Assembly (NCBI GenBank): GCA_006386115.1 | Contig: VFIW01000132.1 | Coordinates: 1 to 64,000, forward strand | From: Globisporangium splendens | Lineage: Eukaryota; Oomycota; Peronosporomycetes; Pythiales; Pythiaceae | Direction of reading: 5' to 3' | Length of the DNA stretch: 64,000 nt | Shown here: positions 42,563 through 53,343 of the stretch, piece by piece | How positions within the stretch are numbered: the first letter of the stretch is position 1 | Layout of the letters: every line of letters begins with the position of its first letter | The notes under the pieces: generated by a model | Databases searched by the model: none | Seen by the model: only the letters and a program-made list of their open reading frames with translations | Told to the model about the DNA's origin: nothing | Position numbers and translations under genes: made by a program

Positions 42563-43144
42563 CTAGTGCTTCTTCTCCGTTGCAGATACAGGGGACGATG
42601 CGCCGCATGCTGGCTCGCAGTACGCAGGCTCAAACGTGCCTTCAAAGATGTCGTTGCAGATGGTCTCGACGGCGTGGATGCCCTTGGCCGCAGTCTCGGC
42701 ACCGCGGCTCACCGAGAAGCTCTCGAGTTTCTTCGACAGCATCGGCACGAACGCCGTCACCTTCGCTTCTGCCTGGTAGAGCGTCATGTCGTTGTTCTCC
42801 GGATGCACCGAGTACACGCACGTCTCCTCGACGGTGGCGACAGATCGGAACGACAGATTCGTGGACTTGAGCACCAGCGTCTTGGTCTTCGGGTCGCACA
42901 CCGTTTCTTCAAACACGTAGGACGACGTGCCGAGCACGGACTTGGCCCAGGACGGCAGGTTGCCCTGCGTGCACTTGGCGAGCCGACTCGTGCGCAGGCG
43001 GCCATGCTCGTCCACGCGGCGCTCGAGCACGTCCATGCGCTCGACGTGGCTCAGCAGCGAGTTCGGGTACTTGTTCCAGAACGCGCGCGTGACGACGTCC
43101 CAGTGGAACGGGTACGTGTGCTTCGTCTCGTTCGTGAGCACCAT
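42563..43144 (-). CDS. PRELI/MSF1 family lipid-transfer protein
   Basis: This is a 193-residue single exon starting at the ATG at 43144 (MVLTNETKHTYPFHWDVVTR). The PRELI/MSF1 domain fills most of it: the YPFHWD start, AFWNKYPNSLLSHVERMDVL, a downstream SRLAKCTQGNLPSWAKSVLG, and LVLKSTNLSFRSVATVEET. These proteins carry phosphatidic acid or phosphatidylserine across the mitochondrial intermembrane space together with TRIAP1/Mdm35. The last 20 residues are not conserved. Which subfamily (Ups1, Ups2 or SLMO-like) it belongs to cannot be told. TOM7, a mitochondrial outer-membrane subunit, is also in this window but far away. Confidence 0.9.
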   Translation of the reverse strand: MVLTNETKHTYPFHWDVVTRAFWNKYPNSLLSHVERMDVLERRVDEHGRLRTSRLAKCTQGNLPSWAKSVLGTSSYVFEETVCDPKTKTLVLKSTNLSFRSVATVEETCVYSVHPENNDMTLYQAEAKVTAFVPMLSKKLESFSVSRGAETAAKGIHAVETICNDIFEGTFEPAYCEPACGASSPVSATEKKH

Positions 43145-44336
43145 CGGAAGCGTCGCTGGAAGAGGAAATGGGAACCAGATGAGAGCTGCTTTGTCCCTTT
43201 ATCAGTCTGTGATCGGTGTGTGGTCGGGCTCTCTTTTTGGCGTGTTATTCGCAAGTGAGTCTGAAATGGTTGAGACCAGGACTGTCGTCCTAGAGTAAGG
43301 TGGTTGAGCCGGTGTTTGGCCTGTTTGGAGACGTGAACTAGGGACATGTGCGCACGACTGGACCTCGAATTTTCGATGTGGGACAAAGCCAAAATAGTAT
43401 ACGTATGATTGTGCTGGGTTATGAGAAAGTAGGCGTATAGTATACATAGGATGGTTTTATAGTTCAGTTAGACACATATGTGAGTGTACGGTGGACTGGC
43501 CACAAAAAGGGGTGAATTTGGGTGAGAAGGGGCAAAATCCGACTACAATCGAGCTGGAAACAGCCCGCGTAAACATCCACCACAGCTCCATGGGGTCGAT
43601 TATGCGCGACGACAGTGTGAACTCAGCCTCCCAGTGCGAAATACTTGAGATTACTGACGCCGCGCTTCGAGAACGAACCCGATCATTTCATGCTCCACGA
43701 CTGGTGCTGGCTGGTTGCAGTCTCAGATGACCCATTGTTGTTGTAGAGAAACGATGACGTGCGCTACCTTCAAGTTCCCTGCCCACTTGCCGTGAACTTG
43801 GTAGCTGAACTCGGTAGTCGTCTCATCTCGATAGGCTCTCACGTCGTAACAGTTCTTTACTTATGCAGTATCGAAATTCCGAGAGTCTGGTAGAAGTGTT
43901 TCGACTGCAGTTACCTGCATAGTGCAGCACCCGACACCATTTCGTCTGCAGGCGAAAACTAATGGCGGCGTCGATGTTTCCCATCGCTGGGTGTGTAGCG
44001 TTGCTTTTTTTCTCCCTCAAACAAGTGCGGCTACTGACTGCAACTTTTCCATAGTGGCATACTTTCAGTCGTGTTCAAGATGGGTAGCTCTACCGACTTG
44101 CTGTCGAGCAGAATGAGCACGTCACTTGTGTTTCGGATTTTCATTCGCGTTCCTGGTATACTCATTGCAAAAATGACTCCATCGCACAGTGTGACAGACT
44201 CATTTCATTCACACATGAAACATAAGATAAACTGGAATCTCTATTCAGAATCGCAATTATATGCATGAACGAAAAGGACGTTGACGACAGCTCGCAACAA
44301 GCACGAATTGCCACCACCGTCATACCCATCACGAGT
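43145..44336. other. 1.2-kb stretch without a recognised gene
   Basis: It contains the promoter of the PRELI-like gene and the 3' end of the ZNF593 homologue. ORFs are short and show no domain. Confidence 0.5.
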
Positions 44337-44921
44337 CTATAAATCATCCATGTCCGACTCCTTTGGATGCGCAGGCGTGTACTTTTCGACCGTCTTGCCA
44401 GCGCCGAGCTCGGCTTCCTTCTGTGTGTACTGCTTCTGCGCAACGTCTTTCATTCGTCGCTTGTGCACCTTCGTCTTCAAGTGCACGTCGCGGGTCACCG
44501 CATCGATAAAGTGGCGCGCGCAAGGCGTGCAGTAGAACTGACCAAGACTACAAATAAAACAAGCATCCACATGCACGCAGTACACGTTAGCAAAGCAAAC
44601 GAAAAGCAACATCCCACACACAAGGTCAGCATAATCGCCTGCGATGCAAAACGCAAACGCACCCTGGCAGATCTTCGTCCTTCTCAAACTCCATTGGTTT
44701 TCCCTTCAACTGCTCCAGCTTCAGATCATCCTGTGAAAAGAAGAAAATAGTCATTGGGAAGCACGTCAGTCAACGCCATCGTCAGTTCGTTCCGCTGTCT
44801 CGCGCAGAAAGCGCACCTGGATCTGGTCGATGTCACGCGCGCGGCTCTTAGTGGCGTGCGAGCGCTTGTAGCCCTTCTTCTTCGAGTGCAGGTTCTTCTT
44901 GCCCGTCGTGCGGCCACCCAT
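44337..44921 (-). CDS. ZNF593/BUD20-like zinc-finger ribosome export factor
   Basis: Three exons keep phase: 44921-44817 (MGGRTTGKKNLHSKKKGYKR), 44730-44663 (DDLKLEQLKGKPMEFEKDED) and 44547-44337. The product has 127 residues. The third exon holds a C2H2 finger of the U1/Bud20 type (FYCTPCARHFIDAVTRDVHL, then KTKVHKRRMKDV) with Cys-x2-Cys and His-x5-His spacing, then YTQKEAELGAG. The basic N-terminus and finger are the pattern of yeast Bud20 and human ZNF593, which shuttle with pre-60S particles during export. This fits the presence of KRI1, another ribosome factor, in the same window. Upstream CCAAT boxes suggest a housekeeping promoter. Confidence 0.9.
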
Positions 44922-44990
44922 CTTGCCTGCTTGTCTTGCTGCTTTAGTTTTCTGCTTGAGCTCTTTAGCCTTTGCGTCCTTTTGACATGC

Positions 44991-45045
44991 ATTGGAGGCA
45001 AATGGAGAGCTCTGATTGGCTAAAATAGGAGTCGCACAGCATTGG
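44991..45045 (-). promoter_or_regulatory. Three CCAAT boxes upstream of the ZNF593 homologue
   Basis: ATTGG on the plus strand at 44991, 45015 and 45041 gives three forward CCAAT boxes for the minus-strand gene, 70-125 bases before its start. Even spacing of 24-26 bases is notable. Confidence 0.5.
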
Positions 45046-45177
45046 TTGGAGGAGAAACACTATTTCAAACTGCAAGGTTTGTATCGTTCAGTTATGTAGA
45101 CTGGCATTTCAGTTGCATGCACATGTTAAAAACCTTTTCACTAAAAGCAAATTGTAGCCATTTTGGGTACCATGCAC

Positions 45178-46893
45178 TCAGTACTCGAACGAGCGCTTGA
45201 CGAGCTCTTTGCGGATCGTTTTCTTGAGCGCATTGAAGATCGTTGGGAACGCCATCACATCGCGCGGGTTCGAGTCCACCCAGAGCTTGTTGAAGCGCGT
45301 GAAGATCGTGCTGTAGAGCTCGTGGAGCTCCTCGAGTCCGTCGTTCTCGTTGCTGCTGTCGAGTGTGGCATTCTGCAGATTCGCGAACTTGTACAACTTG
45401 AAATCCACCAATCGTTCGTTGATGAGCTCAATGACAAAACTGCACATGGTTTAAGCAAACAGACGACGACGTACGATAGCGCTCGAAAAGTAGAATGCCA
45501 ACCATATCAAGAATCCCAGCCATGGCTCGGACGTACCTGGTGATGTTGATTCCAGTCACCGAGAATGGGTACCACCGAGTTGGATGATTCGATTCCGCCA
45601 ACGCACTGCAATGCCATAACACGATAGTCGCATGGTCAGCTGCCTTCAGATGATTTTACTATTGCACATATCACCAAGCAGCAAAATTGGGACGTACGCT
45701 TGAGCTTCAACTGGATATTTGCCAGTAAAGTGGAGAAGCTGGTACAGCGAGAAGATGCCCATTCCGCGGAAATCCGACATTGGATCCGTTCCTAAAGTCG
45801 CAAGGAAGTCATGGAAAAGCAGCATTGTCAGCGCATGGGTTCGATTGGAATGCAAGTCAAAGGCAGTGCGCATGTTACCTTGGAAGCCGATTTCACCCCA
45901 CTCTTTCGTGATTCTGCCGCCACTGCGACGAACATTTGGCTTCAAGTTGGACCACAATTGCTCGAGCATTTCCTGAAAAAGCAAACATAGACAACGCGAA
46001 TCAGAACTTTTTATAATAGCAATATGCACTTGGAAAGGGAGAGAAGTTCTTCTGCACCTCGTGCTTTGCGTTCTTAGAATCGAAAGCTTCGTCGCGTAGA
46101 GCATGCACGCGATTGTATACGCGATTCACATAGTTGCAGCGATCCAAACAACCGCGTACGTTGGAGATCAGTCTGTTATGTGGGCAAACACAACATTGTA
46201 ATTTAGCTCGAGAATCGTCTCCTTTTCGAGAAGGCAATAACAAAAGTGGACACGTACGATGTGTTCTTTGCGTCCAGACTCAATCGCTTGATCATCTCGG
46301 TCAAAATGGTCTCCATCTATTCTCCCACAACCAAACAGCAAGCAGCACAAACCAGAGCCAGCTTATCTTGCTGAAATACAACCACAGATAGCGCCAACAG
46401 CAGCAACTACAAGAACGTACCGGAAACGCTTCAAAGTCAAACACCGCATTGCAGATCTTCACCAGCGCATTCGAGAGCGCCAGACTCGTTCGGAAGCGCA
46501 CGATGCGCGATTGCTCGTCCACCTGGTTCCCCATCGGCGTGCAGATCCGCTGCACCTCGCTTTGTCCGAAAAACATTTGCCCTGCATGATGATAAGCAAA
46601 GCAAAACAGCATCAGTTTGCACGCCAACTCAGTACAAAACATACACACAGGCGCGGGACACGCAAGGACGCACATATGGTGTTCTTGACCCAGCGCCAGA
46701 CGCGGCGCACGAAGCCCTCGTTCTCCCTCGCGGCGCGGCGAACCACAGCGCTCGCCGTCATCCTGTTAACGCAATGCGCGCGCGACAATCGGGAAATGAG
46801 ATCCCCCATCTGCATATTCAGCAGCGTCATCAGAATCTGCTGAAAAGCATAACCTCTTGAACTGCATATTCCGAAACTCATCTGTGTTGGCAC
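45178..46893 (-). CDS. ELMO domain protein (ELMOD family)
   Basis: Eight or so exons on the minus strand: about 46893-46674, 46585-46430, 46319-46258, 46171-46070, 45973-45880, 45790-45700, 45605-45540 and 45439-45178. The ELMO core is clear: WGEIGFQ ends one exon, and GTDPMSDFRGMGIFSLYQLL follows in the next, then HPTRWYPFSVTGINITRYV, and the final LVDFKLYKFANLQNATL. ELMOD proteins act as GAPs for ARL2/ARF small GTPases in membrane and cilia biology. The GAP Arg corresponds to the R in DFRGMG. The N-terminal exon has basic and hydrophobic residues (VRRVWRWVKNTICA). Start is either 46893 or a later Met (46815). The exact exon borders were not all verified. Confidence 0.82.
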
Positions 46894-47103
46894 TTCCCCA
46901 TTGGTGCCACCTCACACACCACCAGCGAACCTATGTAATTGCATATGTGAGTCCGGATGCTCCCGGATAATATTGACGCACATAATAGTAGCCCCTGTAT
47001 TTTATTCAAAAATCGCAACAGACCCTTGTTTTAGCGCGCAGGACAGAACGGCGCCGCGGAACGAACGACAACAAGAAGAAGCGAGCAAGGCGCGCTCATT
47101 AGG
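46894..47103. promoter_or_regulatory. Short bidirectional promoter region
   Basis: Only 210 bases separate the 5' ends of the ELMOD gene (minus) and the CLASP gene (plus). An ATTGG at 46900-46904 lies next to the ELMOD side. Both genes must draw their core promoters from this segment. Confidence 0.5.
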
Positions 47104-50100
47104 ATGGCGCTGGACGAGATAGCAGCGCTGCTGCGGTCCTCAGGTGCGGCTCTATACAAAGCGCAGTGTAAGCGCACGCCATCGCACTCTCTAACACTGT
47201 TTTCCCGACTTCTATGGGCGTCTTTCTGACCGTTTTCTGCAGCGATCAAGAAACGGCTCGTGGGCGTGACGTCGCTCGTCGAGTTTTTAAGGAAAGCGCA
47301 CCCGAACGACGTGTCTGCGGAGGAACTGGCGGCGCTGATCCCCGACGTGCTGCCGTGTCTGCGCGACCACAACTCGAAAGTGGTGAGCTCGGCGCTCGAA
47401 ATTCTCGAGATCGTGCTCGAGAGCGCGTCGGAGCAAACGGTGCGCGCGTATTTCAAGCTGCTCTGGCTCAACCTCGTGGAAAAACTCGGAGACAGTAAGG
47501 TAAGGTGCAGAAACTCATGTTGGTGTTTATATGATCGTGAAGTGCTGTTTATTGAAGAGTGGTTTGTGGTTGCGAATGACTTTTGGCAGCTCCCTGTGCG
47601 AGAGAAAGCCGTGGATGTCGTCGTGCAGCTCACCAACGTGCTCGATTTGGCGACCGTACTGGATAAATTGCTGGTACGTGTTGCTGTACATGAAAAGCGA
47701 TGCGTCGTGTGGAATTATGGTGCTTACGTGCTTGCGATACAAACGCTTTTGCTCGATGTGCAGCCATGTGCAGGACACAAGAATTGGCGCACCAGAGAAC
47801 AGGTACGTATCAAGTGCATTAGCTTTATCACGAGTAAATGCGCTGGAAAGGAGTTGCGGTTGCTTACCGTATGGTTATATTCGATTGTGTGTCGTATGGT
47901 TCATGCGCATCCTGTAGACTCTTCATTGTATTTGGCGCTGCCTGGAGAAGCACGATCAGTTCACCGCGATGAAAGACGAAGTGCTTGGCGATGTATGTTA
48001 AACGATCGTTCAGTGTGCTCAGTGACGAAATGGCTACTCACACGCATGCGCTTCTGGTGTAACTTTTGCTGTATTCCTAGATCATCAAACTGCTCGAAGA
48101 CTCGGCGAAAGAAGTTCGCGATGCCGCGATCCAGACGCTCGAGAAATTCTACGCCCACATCGGAAACTCGCTTCTGGTACCGTTTTCCCGTTATTTTTTC
48201 TCTGCTGCGCACGAGTTTGACAGCAATTGCTAACCGAATCGAACCTTATCACTCGTGCTTGCATGCATAGCGCGATTTGGAATCAAAGCACATTCGAAGT
48301 GCCCACATGAAGATGCTCACAGACAGGTTCCAAGGAATCCAGGGTCGCGACGGCAGGGGAACCGCTGCAACAACCTCAGCTATAGCGTATCCGTTATCTT
48401 CTTCGTCTTCGTTGACGTCGATTTTGTCGTCGTATGATCTCAAGCAACCTGCTTCTTCGTCGTCGATGGCGAGGTACCTCGAGTCGATCCGACAGCGCGA
48501 GTTGAGCAGCGCCGTGGCAGCAAAAGCCATCGTCGGTGGCGAGTTTTCGCCGTCACAATCGTCGACAACCAGTACAAAAAGCGACAAGAGCTTGTGCGGG
48601 GGTGCCGAGCAAGCAAACAGCCAAAGCGGTGTATCAGAGAAGGACATCCAGCGAGAAATCGCGACGATCTTTGAGCAGCTTCAGTTGGACAACGATTGGT
48701 CCAAACGCGTGGATGGATTGAAGAAATTGCAGGAACTAGCACACACTTGCGGCCAAACGCAGGATGCCGCGACCCTGATGGCGTTGTCCCAAGGTGTTCG
48801 AACAGTTCGCGAACGTCTATGTGAACAAGTGGCTGATCTTCGGTCCTCGGTGTCTCGAGAAGCGTGCCAGACGATCCAAGTGCTCGCCAACGTGTTGCGC
48901 GATGATTTCAACTTGCATGCCGAGTACGTGCTCGGCACATTGCTGAAAGCGACGTACGTCACGATTCAGATCATTTCGACGTCTGCTGACACCTGCATCC
49001 GCGGAGTTATTGAGAGCACGAAGAACGGATACGCAAGATTCATCTCCAAGTACGTGAGATTGGCTTGGTGCGTGTGGAAAGAAACGAGCAAGTGCTAACA
49101 ATGTGTGTATCCTCCTTGCACTTGTGGTATAGACTCATGGAAGGCGCGAAATCAAGAAACCAGGTGCTGCGTCTTCACTGTGTGAAATACTTGACGCTCA
49201 CGCTGCAACGCTGGAGCTCCAGCCACCTAAGCAAGTATGTGATCATGCTGTGCGAATATTGCTGTTACTTTACGCTGACTGTGTCATTACTGCGTTTTTG
49301 TTTCTGGATAGGCATTCCGAAATGTTCTTGTCGATTTTGCCGGTGATTCTCCACGACGCATTAGCAGAAGTTCGTGCACAGTCGAGAAAGTGCTTCTGGG
49401 CATTCCATCGCGTCTTCAAGGTACGTGTGTGTAAATTGAACAGGACCCTACCTAGGTGGTAATGTGACTTTTGTGCTCACCCGGCTACCCTGTATGGTCC
49501 TTTTCGCTTGTCACGCAATAGGCCGAAGCCGATAACCTGTTCAATCGTCTAGATGCATCGACTCAGAAGAATTTGCGCGACGATGCTGCTCGAACAAGTG
49601 AAAATGAGCGACTGAAGGCCAACGAATCCGATCGATCGTCTGTTTCCCGTAAGCTAAAACTTAGCAGCAAACCTCCAACGCGTGACTCTGCTCAGGCGTC
49701 AACTTCAACCACTCCAGCGATGACGTCTGTACAAAGAGTGTTGCAGCATTCTACGTCGATGGATGGGTCCAGTGGCTCGAAAGCATCGTCAACTTCATCT
49801 GTTAGTGGCCCGCGACGAGTTCTCGGAGCAAGCTCTGGTTCGTTTTTGGCCTCAGATAGTTATGGCGACGGCAGTGAAAGCGGCCGCTTTCCTTCCAGGG
49901 TTCTCTCGCAAGGTGCACTGCGTGTTGGTTTTGATTCGCGTCAGAAAGCAAGTTCGTCCAATGAAGAAGCAGGAAATGACTGGAAGAAGCAGCACACACC
50001 AGTTCGACCTCTTCGTGTTCTAAGCTCTTCGGAGGTGACGTTGCCACCGAAGACTGCAGCAGATAATTTGTTCTCAACACGGCCAGGTGGCTTTCAAACC

Positions 50101-52323
50101 AGTCCACTCTCGGGAAAGCCGAAACGAGTGCAGATTGCTTCCGCAGATGTGAGTGTGTCCAGTCAGTCTAGTGTACCGGACCAGCAAGAAAGCGGACCGA
50201 GCGAAAAAGCGAAGCCAGTGGTGTCTCAGGCGTCTTCTTCGCTTGCATCTAACGTGGAAAAGAGATTAGAACCTTCTGTTGCAGCAAGTCTGCAAGCCAA
50301 GCCAGCCAGTGAACCTCCATCAGCAAAGCAAACTGTGAAGCAGGTGCCGATGCTTCCGACGAACGAGAAACTCGAGGACGCCATCTCGAGTTTGGAAAGC
50401 AACTCATGGTCGATCCGCATGGATGCAGTGGAGTACATTGGGCGAGTGCTTGTGCAAAAGAAGCAGAGTCAGCAACCGAACGATGCAACAAGAGTGGATG
50501 ACCGGGTTTTGGTTGCGTTCATAAAGCACATGGGAGATGCTCACTATCGCGTGGCTCAAGCTGTGCACAAGAATTTTCTGTCGTTGCTTCAATTGGCCAG
50601 TCCCCAGCAGCTCCAGCCGCATCTGAAGGCGATTCTTCCCAAATTGTTCCAGAAACAGGTCGACACGAAGGAATCCATTCGCGCGATCGCGAAAGAAAAC
50701 CTCGACTACCTTCTCAAGACCATGGACGCGTCAGTCCTGACGACGAGTGTCCTCCCGCTGCTCATGGATGGAAGCAACATGAAAGTGAAAGCGGCTGTGT
50801 GCCATTACCTTCGCGAGCTGCTTCCAGGTGCAGATGCGTACATGCGACAAAGCAACAACAACAACCACATGCGATCGTTTCTCAGTAAGATGGCACAGCT
50901 TTTGGAAGGCGAGATGCCGGTTTCAGTGACGACTGCGGTCGGAGAGCTCGTTCAAGTGTCTGCAAAGCTCTACGCGGCGGAAGTGGAAGCCGCTTTACCG
51001 TTGCTGGCCCCGACCAAGCGAACGAGTCTGACAAAGCTGCTCAAGTCCAGAGGCATTGCATTCAGCTTAAATCCTGCTCAGAGTGGGATTGCGTCAATAT
51101 CTACCAGTGCATTGTCGTCGTCAGGTTCGCCGCGTGGGAGCAGTCGTGAGCAACAGCAGCAACACGTTGACAACCAGGCACCAGAACCTGTGTTCCTCGA
51201 GCGCTCCAATCGGAAGCGTTCGGAGTCGCCGAATGCGAACTCGGCAAGCCCCCTGCGCACGACTCAGAAGCGTAAGAGTGCTAACGACATTGTGAAAGGA
51301 GACAACAAAGCCGTAGCCCCGGTACTCGACTTTAATAAGGCAGCCAGTGCTGACCTCTTTTCAAGCGCTAGCAGCAGCATGTTCACCACTCCAGTTTATC
51401 CTAATTCCACCAGCAGCAGCAATGCACCAAAGCAAGCGATCCCATTTGAAGACTTAATCGACATTGTTGCACAGAACAATGCGACGGAGCGCGAGCGTCG
51501 GACAGCTTTCCACAAGGTATGCTGCTTATGCTCTGATACGCTTTTCTCTGTTGGATGGCTGCTTATTCATTCGTCGTGTGGCTATCTCGTGTTACTGTGT
51601 AGATTCTTGGATATGTGAAGTCTGGCTCGCATGAGTTTTGGGATAAGCATTTCGGGCGTCTGCTGTTCCTCTTGCTGGATGCAGGTGCTGAAAAGGATGT
51701 GAGCGCGCTGAAGGTGCTGCAGGGACTCGTGGAAATGCATTCGGGTCGCACGCATGGGTATGCGCACCCGATTTTGGTGCGGCTACTGGAATGCCTGGGC
51801 GACAAAGCCAACGTGGTGAGTAGTGACATAAATGTAAAGTGTCATTGGAAGAGCTTGACTCGTTATATTTGACATTGTATGTTTTGATCCATAGGCAAGC
51901 CATCTCGCGGAGAACATCCTGTCTACTCTTGTGAGTACAACGAAACAACCAGAGCAGCTTCTGGACATGCTCGCGCCTTACCTCTCGAGCGCCGAGCCGC
52001 CTTTGCTTCAAGTCGTGCTCCGGTTGATCAAGACTGGCCTCGAGGTTTGTGAGAAGAACGTGTCTCCGACGAGAGGGTTCCTTCGTGAAGAGCTCTGGAT
52101 GGCGAAGCTCCTGGTTCCTGTTGCGCAGCACCTGACTCATCCCAGCTCCGATGTGCGCAAATGCAGCGTGGATGCGTTGGTCGCGTTCCATTTTGCGATT
52201 CTGGAAGACGATGAGCTCATGTGGGGGTACCTCTCGAACACTGTGGACGCCACGAAGAAGAAACTGGTGCAGATCTTCATCGAACGCGCAAAGCTCGAAC
52301 GCCGTCAAGCAGCTGCTTCCTGA
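47104..52323 (+). CDS. CLASP-type microtubule-stabilising TOG protein
   Basis: This is a long gene with at least 13 exons. It starts MALDEIAALLRSSGAALYKA (47104-47167), then 47243-47499, about 47590-47677, 47775-47802, 47925-47985, 48081-48178, 48271-49050, then 49132-49234, 49312-49420, 49522-51516, 51603-51815, and 51895-52323. TOG/HEAT units: VLPCLRDHNSKVVSSALEIL, KEVRDAAIQTLEKFYAHIG, and the CLASP_N block DWSKRVDGLKKLQELAHTCG leading to SSVSREACQTIQVLANVLRD. A Ser-rich linker (49.6-50.3 kb) and more TOG repeats follow (SWSIRMDAVEYIGRVLV), ending LERRQAAAS. CLASPs rescue and stabilise microtubule plus ends and act in mitosis. Some internal small exons are approximate; the overall family call is firm. 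Confidence 0.88.
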
Positions 52324-52746
52324 TGACCAAAGTCACACGCTAGAGCGAAATAGGAGGACGACGAGAGATAGCGGATAGGCGCGAGCCTTCCATGTGGCCA
52401 GCCTTCATAGGGAGAAGGAAGGCGAAGTTTTGTGCGATTTAGTTGTGATGTGGAGACCTAACTTATTCGAAAGCACCTGAAGTTTGTTTGCTGCTTTGCC
52501 ATGTATCTTGTATCATGCATCCTCCAATCTCAAACCGAGGTTGACCAAGCGTTTCAATTGCTGTTGTTTGACAGAACTGACACCTTAGATTGTAACATGT
52601 ATCCTACGAATGACTTTTCTTGTCGTCGACTTCGTTGTTTTTTCATGCAACTAACTTGACAGCAAGAAACAAATGTGTAGTTGTCAACTTAGTGAAATTT
52701 CAGTGGTTGACTTTGCACGATCTTCTGCACAAAAGCTCAAGCAAGC
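52324..52746. other. Intergenic between CLASP and CRIPT
   Basis: No gene was recognised. It should hold the CLASP 3' end and the CRIPT promoter. Confidence 0.5.
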
Positions 52747-53221
52747 ATGGTGTGTGACAAATGCGAGGAGAAGCTCTCGAAGCTCGTGGTGCCCGACAAG
52801 TGGACGGACGGTGCGCGCAATACGACGGGCGGCAAGGACGGCGGCCGCAAGATCGGCGGCAACCGCCTGCTGAAGAAGCGCGCGGAGCGGTACGTCGCCG
52901 CAAATTGTTTCTGCGAGGGACAGGAAGGAAGGGCATTTTTCAAAAGGAGATGCGTGCATTTGGTGCTATCTGCTGTAGATTCACGCCCATGGAGAGGAAA
53001 TGCCGCATCTGTAAATGCAAGGCGGGGCAGCACTGTCACTACTGCAACCAGTGCGCATACAAGAAAGGTATGTGTATGTGTACACGTGTGCATCAACTGC
53101 ATAGAGTGCAAGACAATGGACTGATGGTCGCTGTGCGCTTTTGTATGGGGATGATGCAGGAATTTGCGCCATGTGCGGCCGCAAAGTGCTCGACACGAAG
53201 GAGTTCAACATGTCGTCCTAA
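52747..53221 (+). CDS. CRIPT: CRIPT homologue (cysteine-rich PDZ-binding protein)
   Basis: Three exons keep phase (52747-52889, 52979-53067, 53160-53221) and give 97 residues, against about 101 in animals. The sequence follows CRIPT closely: MVCDKCEEKLSKLVVPDKW, GGRKIGGNRLLKKRAERF, CRICKCKAGQHCHYCNQCAY, and GICAMCGRKVLDTKEF. The Cys pairs (CDKC, CRIC/CKC, CHYCNQC, CAMC) fit zinc binding. CRIPT was first described at synapses, but in most eukaryotes it is linked to the minor spliceosome. The animal PDZ-ligand C-terminus is absent: the protein ends NMSS. The intron-containing reading is better than the single-frame ORF that runs through exon 1 into intron. Confidence 0.95.
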
Positions 53222-53343
53222 AGACTATTTATCAGGAAACAAAGCGCAAACTCAAATGAAATGGAATTGGATGAGTTCGTGGCTGCATTCTCTATAAAAG
53301 TGTGTTCTATTTTGTGCTAATGACATTATGCTGCCTCGCCTAC

